Source: Kordiimonas sp.
GTDB lineage: Bacteria; Pseudomonadota; Alphaproteobacteria; Sphingomonadales; Emcibacteraceae
Length of the DNA: 64,000 bases
Direction: 5' to 3'
Assembly (NCBI GenBank): GCA_002700365.1
Contig: PADB01000010.1
Span: 544,504 to 608,503, forward strand
In this document: one piece after another, positions 42,894 through 51,523 of the stretch
Layout of the letters: each line of letters begins with the position of its first letter
Position numbering within the stretch: the first letter of the stretch is position 1
Made by a program: the position numbers and the translations under genes
Notes under the pieces: model-generated
The model's database searches: none
Told to the model about the DNA's origin: nothing
The model's input: the letters and a program-made list of their open reading frames with translations, nothing else

Positions 42894-43517
42894 TTATTCC
42901 TCTTTCTCTGCATTTTTTACACCCCGATTTGGTCCTCTGCGGGCCTTACGTGGCTTTTTTCCTGATGTGAATACTCTATCCCCAGACCCCGTTTTCCCCT
43001 TCACTGGACGCCTGCGCGGCGCATTTACCTTTGATATCGCCTGCTCTAAATCGCGAATCATCTGCGTAAAAGACACTGTTACTGTCTCTGGGCGTCCGAT
43101 AAGCACATAATCATAATCCTCACGTGCAAAATGCGGTAAAACCTGACGTGCCGCTTCGCGCAAACGGCGGCGGGCCCGATTACGGGCCACCGCATTGCCG
43201 ACTTTTTTGCTGGTGGTAAAGCCAACACGTGGCCCTTTTCTCCCCCCAAAGCCCTTCATATCTCGCGCTGTGCCCCCCGAAGAAACATCAGCAGAACTTC
43301 CGGATATACCCACTGTACGCTGGTCATTACCGTCCGGGGTGTTCTGCATTCTTGGCAAGCCTTGTAAAATTAAACTCCCCGTGGCCCATTTATTGCGGCC
43401 CGCCGCCACCCGTAAAAATTCACGCCGCCTTTTCAATACGACCAAACTTGTCACTTGCCCAGAAGCGTCCTGCCCCTCAGACTTTGACATTTCATCGTTC
43501 GTTGTCAATTTTACCAT
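42894..43517 (-). CDS. rnpA: RNase P protein component, unusually long
   Basis: Read as 207 residues from ATG 43517; ATG 43490 or a TTG at 43556 are alternatives. The start 'LKRRREFLRVAAGRNKWATGSLILQGL' and the RNR box 'VGFTTSKKVGNAVARNRARRRLREAARQ' are clear. Between them lies about 45 residues of Gly/Ser/Asp-rich sequence instead of the usual short loop, and there is a basic tail of about 40 residues after the fold. Binds RNase P RNA to mature tRNA 5' ends. Follows rpmH. Confidence 0.92.
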   Translation of the reverse strand: MVKLTTNDEMSKSEGQDASGQVTSLVVLKRRREFLRVAAGRNKWATGSLILQGLPRMQNTPDGNDQRTVGISGSSADVSSGGTARDMKGFGGRKGPRVGFTTSKKVGNAVARNRARRRLREAARQVLPHFAREDYDYVLIGRPETVTVSFTQMIRDLEQAISKVNAPRRRPVKGKTGSGDRVFTSGKKPRKARRGPNRGVKNAEKEE

Positions 43518-43602
43518 CTTCACAACGCATCCCGGCCTAAAAACAGAAACCGGCAACTGATTACTCAGTGCCGGTCCCGTTTAATTGTTCTTTTAGCGTC
43601 GT

Positions 43603-43737
43603 TTATGCTGAAAGACGCTTACGTCCTTTTGCACGGCGATTGGCAATCACACGGCGACCACCCACAGTCGCCATACGGGACCGAAAGCCATGACGACGTT
43701 TACGAACCAGAACACTTGGTTGATATGTACGTTTCAC
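43603..43737 (-). CDS. rpmH: Ribosomal protein bL34
   Basis: 44 residues, [20 protein letters not shown] to RKRLSA, from a GTG with an AGGAGA site. Full-length, normal bL34. The GTG start is common in alphaproteobacteria. Heads the rpmH-rnpA-yidD-yidC-engB-argB run. Confidence 0.98.
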   Translation of the reverse strand: MKRTYQPSVLVRKRRHGFRSRMATVGGRRVIANRRAKGRKRLSA

Positions 43738-43834
43738 AGTATGTCTCCTGATATATCGCTATCAAAATCGCTATTTTCTTCGATGACAGCGAAAGGCACC
43801 GGGATATTCCCAACGCGGTAAAACTAAGCCCCGC

Positions 43835-43863
43835 TGTATAGTGATAAAATATGTACGAGTCAA
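43835..43863 (-). promoter_or_regulatory. Sigma-70-type promoter of rpmH
   Basis: On the minus strand TTGACT, a 17-bp spacer and TATACA: nearly ideal. It would give a leader of about 90 bases before the rpmH GTG. Confidence 0.82.
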
Positions 43864-44007
43864 TGCTCGCAACAAAAATAATCCAACCTGCGCCTGATCA
43901 CGGATTAGTGAAGGACTTTGTATATTATCTGCCTCATACTACAACTATAATATTAAATCTAAACACACAGCACCATTGCATCAACCTGCCATCAAAGGGA
44001 CAAAAAA

Positions 44008-44799
44008 GTGTCAGAACCTGATCCGCACCCATACACGGATATGGTCGATCAAAACGGCACCCATAACGGCACCGGACATCGGTGGCCTCGTTGGCTTCCC
44101 CTGACGATATTAGCCGGAGGGCTGGTCCTGTTTTTTGGTCTGGATGGCACGCAGCTTATCTCTTTGCAAACCCTTGCCGATCATAAGGACGATTTACAAC
44201 AGTTTTTAAGACGTGCCCCGATACTCACTCTACTATTATATATGCTGAGCTATATTGTTGTGGTCGCCTTTTCCTTGCCCGGTGGGGCTGTCATGACAAT
44301 TCTAGGCGGATTTTTATTTGGTACCCTGCTCGGCGGTATAATTGTTGTCTTTGCCGCCACCATTGGGGCCACTGTTGTCTTTCTTGCCGCACGCACGGCC
44401 TTTCATGACCGTCTCGCCACAAAAGTCAGTCCCTGGATAAAACGCTTTGAACAAGGTTTTCAGGATGGTGCCGTAAGCTATCTGCTTGTCCTACGGCTGG
44501 TTCCTGTTTTCCCCTTTTTTATCGTTAACCTTGCCCCGGCCTTTCTCGGCATCTCCCTACGTCTTTATATGTTCACCACCTTCATCGGCATTATTCCCGG
44601 CAGCTTTGTCTACGCCAGTATCGGTAATGGGCTGGACGCACTTCTGACCGCCGGACAAAACCCTGACCTTGGCTTGATTTTCCAGCCCGCTGTCTTGATG
44701 CCCCTACTGGGCTTATCTGTATTAGCCTTACTACCCCTGATTTATAAGAAAGTAATTCAACATAAAGGACAGACACATGACCGATCTTCTAAAAACTGA
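44008..44799 (+). CDS. TVP38/TMEM64 (DedA-superfamily) membrane protein
   Basis: 263 residues from GTG 44008 (AAAGGGAC site). A polar 28-residue head, then about six hydrophobic segments with the family's 'VVAFSLPGGAVMTILGGFLFG' re-entrant loop (about 95-115) and 'RLVPVFPFFIVNLAPAFLGI' (about 162-181). This superfamily is linked to lipid scrambling or polyprenyl-phosphate recycling. Its end overlaps the flavoprotein gene by 23 bases; such pairs are frequent. Confidence 0.85.
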   Translation: MSEPDPHPYTDMVDQNGTHNGTGHRWPRWLPLTILAGGLVLFFGLDGTQLISLQTLADHKDDLQQFLRRAPILTLLLYMLSYIVVVAFSLPGGAVMTILGGFLFGTLLGGIIVVFAATIGATVVFLAARTAFHDRLATKVSPWIKRFEQGFQDGAVSYLLVLRLVPVFPFFIVNLAPAFLGISLRLYMFTTFIGIIPGSFVYASIGNGLDALLTAGQNPDLGLIFQPAVLMPLLGLSVLALLPLIYKKVIQHKGQTHDRSSKN

Positions 44800-46207
44800 C
44801 CTTTGTGTAATCGGGGCAGGTTCTGGCGGGTTGTCGGTTGCGGCTGGTGCCAGCCAGATGGGTGCCGATACCGTTCTGGTCGAAGCTGAAAAAATGGGCG
44901 GAGACTGTCTGAATTACGGCTGTGTACCGTCAAAAGCCCTTCTGGCTGCGGGCCATGCGGCACACCGCCCCACACAACTCGCCGCATTCGGCCTCTCCCG
45001 CCCGGCCACAGAAATTAATTTTTCCGCTGTTCATCAACATGTGCATGATGTGATTAAGACGATTGCCCCCAACGACTCTCGTGAACGCTTCACCGGCCTT
45101 GGCGTCAATGTCATTACGGCCACCGGGCAATTTATCGACCGCCAAACACTGCAGGCGGGTACGCAAAAAATTCGTGCAAAACGTTTTGTTATCGCCACGG
45201 GATCAAAACCCGCAATCCCGCCACTTCCGGGACTGGATAAAGTTCCTTATTTAACCAATGAGAATATTTTTGACCTAACGACATGTCCTGAACATCTCAT
45301 CATCATCGGCGGTGGCCCCATCGGTTTGGAAATGGCCCAGGCATTTCACCGGCTGGGGGCCAGAGTAACCGTTCTGGCACTTGCCTTCATGGAACAGGAC
45401 GATCCGGAAATGAGTAACCTGCTGTTGGCTCAGTTACGTGAGGAGGGTATTGATCTTCGCACCATAACAGCGATCGAAGATATCCACCATGATGCCGATC
45501 ACGGCTATACTATTGAACATCTTATTAAAGGACAGGACCACCGTATCCATGGCAGTCATCTATTGGTGGCTACAGGGCGCACGCCTAATCTTAGTGCCCT
45601 AAATCTTGATGCCGCCAAAGTGGACCATGACGCCCGCGGCATCACAGTCAATAAACGCTTACGCACGTCTAACCCGCGCATCTACGCCATTGGCGATGTT
45701 ACGGGCGGTTATCAATTCACCCATATGGCTGGATATGACGCTGGTATCATTATTCGCAACATCTTATTTCGCATACCTTCCAGTGTCGATCACCGCGCAG
45801 TCCCCCGCGTGACCTTCACAGATCCAGAAATGGCCCATGTCGGACTGCGCGAAGATCAGGCGCGCGAAAATCATGGCCAGGATTTACGCATATTACGCTG
45901 GCCATTTTCAGAAAACGACCGCGCACAGGCCGAACGCCACACCGGCGGAATGATTAAGGTCGTGACGACACGGCGGGGGAAAATTCTGGGAGCCACTATC
46001 ATCGGCCCGCATGCCGGCGAAGTTATCCAGTCCTGGCAGCTGGCGATCAGTCAAAAATTAAACATTTCCGCCATGGCAAATATGATTGCCCCTTATCCCA
46101 CATACGGGGAAATCAGCAAACGTGTTTCCGGGAGCTTTTATACCCCCTCCCTGTTCAATGAAAAAACCCGTAAGATGGTACGAATACTGTTTAGAATGCT
46201 GCCCTGA
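44777..46207 (+). CDS. MerA-like FAD/NAD(P) disulfide oxidoreductase
   Basis: 476 residues. FAD motif 'CVIGAGSGGLSVAAGA' (about 10-25), redox pair in 'GGDCLNYGCVPSKALL' (about 46-61), NAD(P) motif 'IIGGGPIGLEMAQAF', and 'RIYAIGDVTGG'. The C-terminal active-site segment reads 'APYPTYGEIS': where dihydrolipoamide dehydrogenase and glutathione reductase have His-Pro, there is Tyr-Pro, as in mercuric reductases. No MerA N-terminal metal domain and no C-terminal cysteine pair, so mercury reduction is unlikely; substrate unknown. Middle gene of a three-gene operon. Confidence 0.85.
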   Translation: MTDLLKTDLCVIGAGSGGLSVAAGASQMGADTVLVEAEKMGGDCLNYGCVPSKALLAAGHAAHRPTQLAAFGLSRPATEINFSAVHQHVHDVIKTIAPNDSRERFTGLGVNVITATGQFIDRQTLQAGTQKIRAKRFVIATGSKPAIPPLPGLDKVPYLTNENIFDLTTCPEHLIIIGGGPIGLEMAQAFHRLGARVTVLALAFMEQDDPEMSNLLLAQLREEGIDLRTITAIEDIHHDADHGYTIEHLIKGQDHRIHGSHLLVATGRTPNLSALNLDAAKVDHDARGITVNKRLRTSNPRIYAIGDVTGGYQFTHMAGYDAGIIIRNILFRIPSSVDHRAVPRVTFTDPEMAHVGLREDQARENHGQDLRILRWPFSENDRAQAERHTGGMIKVVTTRRGKILGATIIGPHAGEVIQSWQLAISQKLNISAMANMIAPYPTYGEISKRVSGSFYTPSLFNEKTRKMVRILFRMLP

Positions 46208-46220
46208 AGACAGGTTCAAT

Positions 46221-47660
46221 ATGCCTTTAAAACGCAAATTTTCCCCACTGGCCAGAAGCCTTTCAACGCGCCTTTTATTACTGACCATTTCTTTTGTGAT
46301 GCTGGCAGAGGTTCTGATTTATCTGCCCTCTATGGCCCAATACCGCAAAACATGGCTGGAAGAACGATTGGTCGCGGCGCAAATTGCCTCACTCGCGATC
46401 GAAGCCGCCCCGGACTATATGGTCAGTGAAAAATTGACCCGTGAATTGCTCAGCACCGCCGGTGTAGAGGCCATTATTCGCAAACGCGCTGACAACAAAC
46501 AGATTGTGTTGGGGCAGGAAGCCCCTATGAAACTTGTCGGTCGTTACGACCTGCGTGAGGCTAGCGCACTCACACTAATGAAAGATGCGCTATTGACCAT
46601 GCTGCGTCATCTTACAATGCAACAGCATGACTTTTCACTGATCGAAGTCACTGGTTATGCCCGAAGCGGCACCCAGGAGGTCGTTCAGATATCCTTGCGC
46701 GAAGAACCTTTATGTCATGCTTTATTTCTTTATTCCCGGAACATCTTGCTATTATCCATTATTATTTCACTGATTACAGCAGGACTAGTATTCCTCAGCT
46801 TACATACGCTGATGGTCCATCCTATTCGCCGTATTACTGAAAGCATGGTGCGTTTCCGCGAAGCCCCCGAAGACAGCAGTAATCGCCTTCCCCCTTCCAG
46901 TCGAAAAGATGAAATCGGGACAACCATGCGCGAACTCGTAGAATTACAGGACCAACTCCGGCAAGCCTTAAATCAAAAGACCCATTTGGCCCATTTGGGG
47001 ATTGCCGTCAGCAAAATTAATCACGACCTGCGCAATATTCTGGCCAGTGCCCAACTTGTATCAGACCATTTGTCGACGCTAGATGATCCTATTGTCCAAA
47101 AAATGGCCCCCCGACTGTTCGGGGCCGTAGACCGGGCCATCGCCTTATGCGAAAACACACTGCGCTATGGCCGGGCACAGGAACATCCGCCAGTCTTCGC
47201 CCCTATCGCACTTAAAGAACTGGTCAATGACGTCACTTTATCTTTGGGACTCGATTCCCATAACACAATAAAAGTGGACAACAACATCGCTGATGACCTT
47301 GTCATTAATGCGGATACCGATCAACTGTTTCGTATTTTTCTGAATTTAGGTCGTAATGCGCAACAGGCCATGCCCCATGGCGGCACGCTTACATTTCATG
47401 CCCAACAGACAACCACAGCCCTGCAGATCGATATCATGGATACCGGCAAAGGGATCCCTGATAAAATCCGTCCTTATTTGTTTCAACCGTTCTCTGGCAG
47501 TGCCAACGGGGGCAGCGGGCTGGGCCTTAGCATCGCAAAAGATTTAATTAAGGGCCATGGGGGAGAGCTCATATTATTGCATAGCGATCAGCATGGCAGT
47601 TGTTTCCGATTAACTTTCCCGGCCCATGTCATTATGTCGTCCGCAAAAACAAAAAAATGA
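46221..47660 (+). CDS. Sensor histidine kinase
   Basis: 479 residues from ATG 46221; the frame is open back to 46086 inside the previous gene. Two spans (about 15-37 and 170-193) bracket a periplasmic sensor of about 130 residues, followed by HAMP (about 195-250), a DHp helix with the phospho-acceptor in 'KINHDLRNILASAQL' (about 278-292) and an HATPase with 'NLGRNAQQAM', 'DTGKGIP' and 'GSGLGLSIAKDLI'. No response regulator is adjacent. The link to the upstream membrane protein and oxidoreductase suggests it senses something they handle; this is inference. Confidence 0.88.
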   Translation: MPLKRKFSPLARSLSTRLLLLTISFVMLAEVLIYLPSMAQYRKTWLEERLVAAQIASLAIEAAPDYMVSEKLTRELLSTAGVEAIIRKRADNKQIVLGQEAPMKLVGRYDLREASALTLMKDALLTMLRHLTMQQHDFSLIEVTGYARSGTQEVVQISLREEPLCHALFLYSRNILLLSIIISLITAGLVFLSLHTLMVHPIRRITESMVRFREAPEDSSNRLPPSSRKDEIGTTMRELVELQDQLRQALNQKTHLAHLGIAVSKINHDLRNILASAQLVSDHLSTLDDPIVQKMAPRLFGAVDRAIALCENTLRYGRAQEHPPVFAPIALKELVNDVTLSLGLDSHNTIKVDNNIADDLVINADTDQLFRIFLNLGRNAQQAMPHGGTLTFHAQQTTTALQIDIMDTGKGIPDKIRPYLFQPFSGSANGGSGLGLSIAKDLIKGHGGELILLHSDQHGSCFRLTFPAHVIMSSAKTKK

Positions 47661-47809
47661 CACAAACAATACAAAAAGAAATGCCTTTGAAATTATTGAT
47701 ATTGCATTGCACAATAATTGCGGTACCATAACAAATGGATGTTATCCACACTTATGGAAATTGTCATACATAGAACGACAGCGGCGACAGAGACGGTTAA
47801 GGGATAAAT

Positions 47810-48451
47810 ATGGGACACATCATTACCATTGCCCAACAAAAGGGTGGAGCCGGCAAAACCACAGTCACTATCCAACTGGCGATGGCCCTCTATGCCGCAG
47901 GGCGCAGTGTCGCATTGTTAGATAGCGACCCCCAAGGCAGTCTTGCCACATGGTTTGAATTTCGACAAAATAACGGCCTCCCCTGTGAAAGGCTCAGCCA
48001 GCGGCAAGCCGAAGGATGGCGGCTATCCAGCGAGGCCAGGCAATTAGCAAAAGATCATGATTATGTGTTTATTGACACGCCACCTCATGCGGAAAAGACC
48101 GCCATTGACGCTATTAAATTATCCGACATCGTCTTGCTTCCGGCGCAGCTCAGCCCCATGGATATCTGGGCTGTAAATCCCACGCTGAACATGGCCCGGG
48201 GCCAAAGCCGTGATTTCTATTTGGTACTCAATCGGGTCCCGCCCCGTGGAAAAATGGCCGAAGAATTACGCCACGCCTTGGGGGCCTTTGATGTTCCCGT
48301 CTTCCAGAGCAGTTTAGGAAACAGACAGGACTTTGCCTCCAGTCTGATTTTAGGAAAAGGTGTCATTGAATCTGCCCCGCGCGGCCGCGCAGCTGCAGAA
48401 ATAAAAGCTCTGGCCAAAGAACTGGAAAAAGAAATCAAAAGCCGCGCCTAA
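47810..48451 (+). CDS. Orphan ParA-family ATPase
   Basis: 213 residues. Deviant Walker A 'QQKGGAGKTTVTI' (about 9-21), 'LLDSDPQGSLATWFE' (about 41-55) and 'DYVFIDTPPHAEK'. Such short ParA/MinD-type proteins position cargo on the nucleoid or membrane. No ParB is next to it, so it is not the main chromosome partition gene; a role with the upstream kinase is not shown. It converges on ggt, five bases apart. Confidence 0.85.
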   Translation: MGHIITIAQQKGGAGKTTVTIQLAMALYAAGRSVALLDSDPQGSLATWFEFRQNNGLPCERLSQRQAEGWRLSSEARQLAKDHDYVFIDTPPHAEKTAIDAIKLSDIVLLPAQLSPMDIWAVNPTLNMARGQSRDFYLVLNRVPPRGKMAEELRHALGAFDVPVFQSSLGNRQDFASSLILGKGVIESAPRGRAAAEIKALAKELEKEIKSRA

Positions 48452-48456
48452 AATAC

Positions 48457-50310
48457 CTACTGTTCTTTTCGCAACGGGTCTTTGATCACGACGTGTCGGC
48501 CTACTTTAAATTGCCCTTCACGTCTGGGATCCGCGCCCCCTGTCAGATGTCGTATCATAGGCCCTGATGCAGGCTGCAGATATTCAATCTTCACCCCGTG
48601 CAGACCGCTATTTAAAGTCCGTTGTTGCACCACATGGCCTTTTGCCGCCAAGGCCGCCTGTAACTCTGTGACCTGATCTGCCCGCTCTAAATATGTCTGC
48701 CCATTTTTATTCAGGAAATGGGGCTGGCTAATAGCCGTCCGCACATCCATTTCCCAATCCAGTATATTAATTAAACTCTGCGCCACATAGCCGATGATAT
48801 TACTTCCTCCCGGCGACCCTATGGCCAGAACAGGTCGTTTTTCGCGGTCCAACACAATCGTTGGTGACATTGAACTGCGCGGCCTTTTTCCCGGGGCTAA
48901 TGCATTGGCGACAGCCACACCCTCACGTTCTGGTACAAAAGAAAAATCCGTCAGTTGATTGTTGAGGAAAAACCCCCCGACCATGACACGACTGCCAAAG
49001 GCATTTTCCACGCTAGACGTCATAGAGACGACACGTCCCGCACCATCAACAATGACAAAATGCGTTGTCGATGGTAATTCCGGCGTATAGCCATTGACAC
49101 GCGCAAGGGGATGATCCGTTGGCGGCTCACCGGCAACGGCTTTGCCCATGGCCTTGCCTGCATCAATAAGGGCAGACCGCTCTGCTAAATAGCTTTTATC
49201 AATCAGTCCATTCGTTGGCACGGTCACAAAATCGCCATCCGCAACATAGCGGTTTCGGTCGGCAAAGGCCAATCGGCTTGCCTCTAATATGAGATGTATA
49301 GCCTCAGGATCGTTCGGCGGATATGTTGCGAGCTCAAATCGTTCCACCATTCCTAAAATGGCGGCAACAGTTGTCCCCCCCGAAGAGGGCGCAGGCATCC
49401 CGCAAATATGCCATATACGATACGCCCCACATACAGGGGCGCGGACCTTTGCCTCATAAGCCCCCATATCTTCAAGGCTGAGATGTCCGGGGTTTGAAAC
49501 CGCCTGTTGAACGGCCGTCACAATATCCTGCGCCAACGCCCCTGTATAGAACGCCGCGGCCCCCTCACGAGCCAGCATTTGTAAACTTGCGGCATATTCA
49601 GGATTCTTGAGACGATAACCCACAGGATGCGCCCCACCGTCCATATCGTAAAAATAGGCCCGGGCTTTGGGCATTTTTCGTAATAACGGGTCACGATCCA
49701 ATAAATAATGCAGCCGCGGGGTCACCAAAAAACCTGCCTCTGCCAATTTTATAGCCGGGTCAAACAATCGCGCCCACGGTAATACGCCATAACGGGCATG
49801 GGCTTTTGCCAACAGCGCCACAACGCCCGGCGTCCCCACAGAATGCCCCCCTAAGACCGCGTCGTAAAATCCATCGCGTCCCTTTCCGGCGTAACGCGCA
49901 AATTGGTCTGGACGGCTAGACGATGGCGCCGTTTCCCGTCCGTCAAAGGCCGATAGCTTCTCCCCCTTTGCCGCCGGATCAAAATGCAGCATAAACCCAC
50001 CGCCCCCAATGCCTGATGACTGCGGTTCAACCAACCCTAAGACCAGCTGCATAGCTATCGCGGCATCAACCGCGCTTCCCCCCGCGGCCAGAATTTCGTC
50101 CCCCGCAGCCGCAGCCAAGGGATGCGCCCCGGCAATAGCATAATCCGTGCCGGGCACTCTTTTTGGCCGCTCTGTGCCGGACACCACCGGATGGGCCTCT
50201 TCCATACCCCCGGCCTGAACGTTAAAGGCCACTGCCCCCCACGTCAGGACCAGCATGAGTGTGATTTTAACTGTAATCGCAACGCTATTACGCCATGACG
50301 CGTCCGCCAT
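48457..50310 (-). CDS. ggt: Gamma-glutamyltransferase
   Basis: 617 residues. Signal peptide about 1-34. The proenzyme cuts itself before the nucleophile Thr in 'ELPSTTHFVIVD' (about T415), giving large and small subunits; 'SGIGGGGFMLHFD' near 99-111 and 'GSPGGSNIIGY' in the small subunit are substrate loops. It hydrolyses or transfers the gamma-glutamyl group of glutathione in the periplasm. Length and motifs are normal. Confidence 0.95.
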   Translation of the reverse strand: MADASWRNSVAITVKITLMLVLTWGAVAFNVQAGGMEEAHPVVSGTERPKRVPGTDYAIAGAHPLAAAAGDEILAAGGSAVDAAIAMQLVLGLVEPQSSGIGGGGFMLHFDPAAKGEKLSAFDGRETAPSSSRPDQFARYAGKGRDGFYDAVLGGHSVGTPGVVALLAKAHARYGVLPWARLFDPAIKLAEAGFLVTPRLHYLLDRDPLLRKMPKARAYFYDMDGGAHPVGYRLKNPEYAASLQMLAREGAAAFYTGALAQDIVTAVQQAVSNPGHLSLEDMGAYEAKVRAPVCGAYRIWHICGMPAPSSGGTTVAAILGMVERFELATYPPNDPEAIHLILEASRLAFADRNRYVADGDFVTVPTNGLIDKSYLAERSALIDAGKAMGKAVAGEPPTDHPLARVNGYTPELPSTTHFVIVDGAGRVVSMTSSVENAFGSRVMVGGFFLNNQLTDFSFVPEREGVAVANALAPGKRPRSSMSPTIVLDREKRPVLAIGSPGGSNIIGYVAQSLINILDWEMDVRTAISQPHFLNKNGQTYLERADQVTELQAALAAKGHVVQQRTLNSGLHGVKIEYLQPASGPMIRHLTGGADPRREGQFKVGRHVVIKDPLRKEQ

Positions 50311-50426
50311 TCACTCTCTCCCTATTGCCACGCTCTTGCATATCCTGTGCCCGGATCCACCAATGCTCTTTGGCCCCGCCCGCCGGCGATGGGCTGGTGC
50401 ACATGCCATCTTTTTCCACGGCCAAC

Positions 50427-51155
50427 TCAGGGCCGTCCTAATGCTGAAAATTTTTCTTTGTCCTGCTGCAATTTGGCCTGTGCCGAAGATAAAACCCCCG
50501 CGACCCGCTGGGATAGGCCGGCTATATAAGACACAATTTGCACATTCTGAGCAGTGACCGCCTTACCCTCAATCAACTGCGCCGCCTGACGGGACTGCAT
50601 TTCTATTTGCCGCACGGCACGGGCCATCAGATCCACCTGACTTTCCTGGCGGCTTAAATTGATCTGCGCGCTATTCCATTCTTGTTGACGCGATCCGGCT
50701 GATGCCGGTTGTCTGGCCAACAACGCGAACTGTTGTGCCAAATCCTCCCTGATGCCTTTTATTATTGTCCGGTATTCTTGTATCTCTGCCGCTTTGGCAT
50801 CAGCGGCGCGACGTTGGGCCGCCAAATCAGCCGCTAATCTTGATAGGGCATTCTCTTGCGCTTTTTGTCCATCTGCGGGGGACCTTCCGGATATTGTCTC
50901 GGAACCTTCTATTGTCTTGGAATCCGCCCTCTTCACCGCGGCCTCTTTGCTGTCCTCATCGGCCACGGTTTGGGCTGTCCCGTTTTGGTCATCACTACTG
51001 TTTTGGTCCGAAGCGATAATCTTTTGTTGTGTTGACTCCAGCCTCTCCCAGGCATCCCCCTCACTTAATGAGGGCCAGTCACGACTACAGGCCGCGGCCC
51101 CCATCAACGCGAACGCCACCCCAAACCTTAAACAGTAAAAATGAAAACCCCGCAT
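50427..51155 (-). CDS. Putative lipoprotein with coiled coil
   Basis: 242 residues. 'FALMGAAACSRD' (C23) is a plausible but imperfect lipobox. A polar, Asp/Ser-rich stretch (about 30-95) is followed by a long helical, Gln/Ala-rich coiled coil (about 98-235). No family recognised. Likely tethered to the outer or inner membrane as a spacer or scaffold. It lies about 120 bases upstream of ggt on the same strand. Confidence 0.55.
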   Translation of the reverse strand: MRGFHFYCLRFGVAFALMGAAACSRDWPSLSEGDAWERLESTQQKIIASDQNSSDDQNGTAQTVADEDSKEAAVKRADSKTIEGSETISGRSPADGQKAQENALSRLAADLAAQRRAADAKAAEIQEYRTIIKGIREDLAQQFALLARQPASAGSRQQEWNSAQINLSRQESQVDLMARAVRQIEMQSRQAAQLIEGKAVTAQNVQIVSYIAGLSQRVAGVLSSAQAKLQQDKEKFSALGRP

Positions 51156-51446
51156 TTATATTCCTTAAAATTTCCGGAAAATTTCCAGCATTTTTGTATC
51201 ATCGCCAGAGTAAACAAAGCATGCCCATACAACAAGGCCCTCTGGCAACAGATAGAACCTTATTCACCAGCCCTCATAAGATAAAGTCGGGAAACCGTTG
51301 CCTCAGTAAAAAGCAGTGGCTTAAAAATAAATGACAAAAAAATGACTTTTCTCTACAGACAGGGCTTGCAATCCCCCGGCTTTAGGATTAGTTTCCGCTT
51401 CGCGCAGGCAATCATGCATTGCCCCGCGCCATTTGCCTTTGGCGAA
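51156..51446. other. Intergenic region with likely tRNA-Arg promoter
   Basis: About 290 bp between the lipoprotein gene and tRNA-Arg. TTGCAA (near 51367) with TTAGTT 16 bases on could be a weak promoter for the tRNA. I see no gene. Confidence 0.35.
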
Positions 51447-51523
51447 GCACCGGTAGCTCAGCTGGATAGAGCACTAGACTACGAATCTAGGGGTCGGGAG
51501 TTCGAATCTTCCCCGGTGCGCCA
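51447..51523 (+). tRNA. tRNA-Arg (ACG)
   Basis: A 77-nt cloverleaf starting GCACCGGTAGCTCAGCTGG, with anticodon ACG in loop CTACGAA, a standard T-arm and encoded CCA. The first anticodon base is expected to be changed to inosine. Its 3' two-thirds overlap the end of the serine recombinase frame on the other strand. Confidence 0.97.

Noticed and set aside
44777-46207. Mercury resistance locus
   Set aside because: The flavoprotein resembles MerA only in its core; no merR, merT or merP is near and the metal-binding cysteine pairs are missing.
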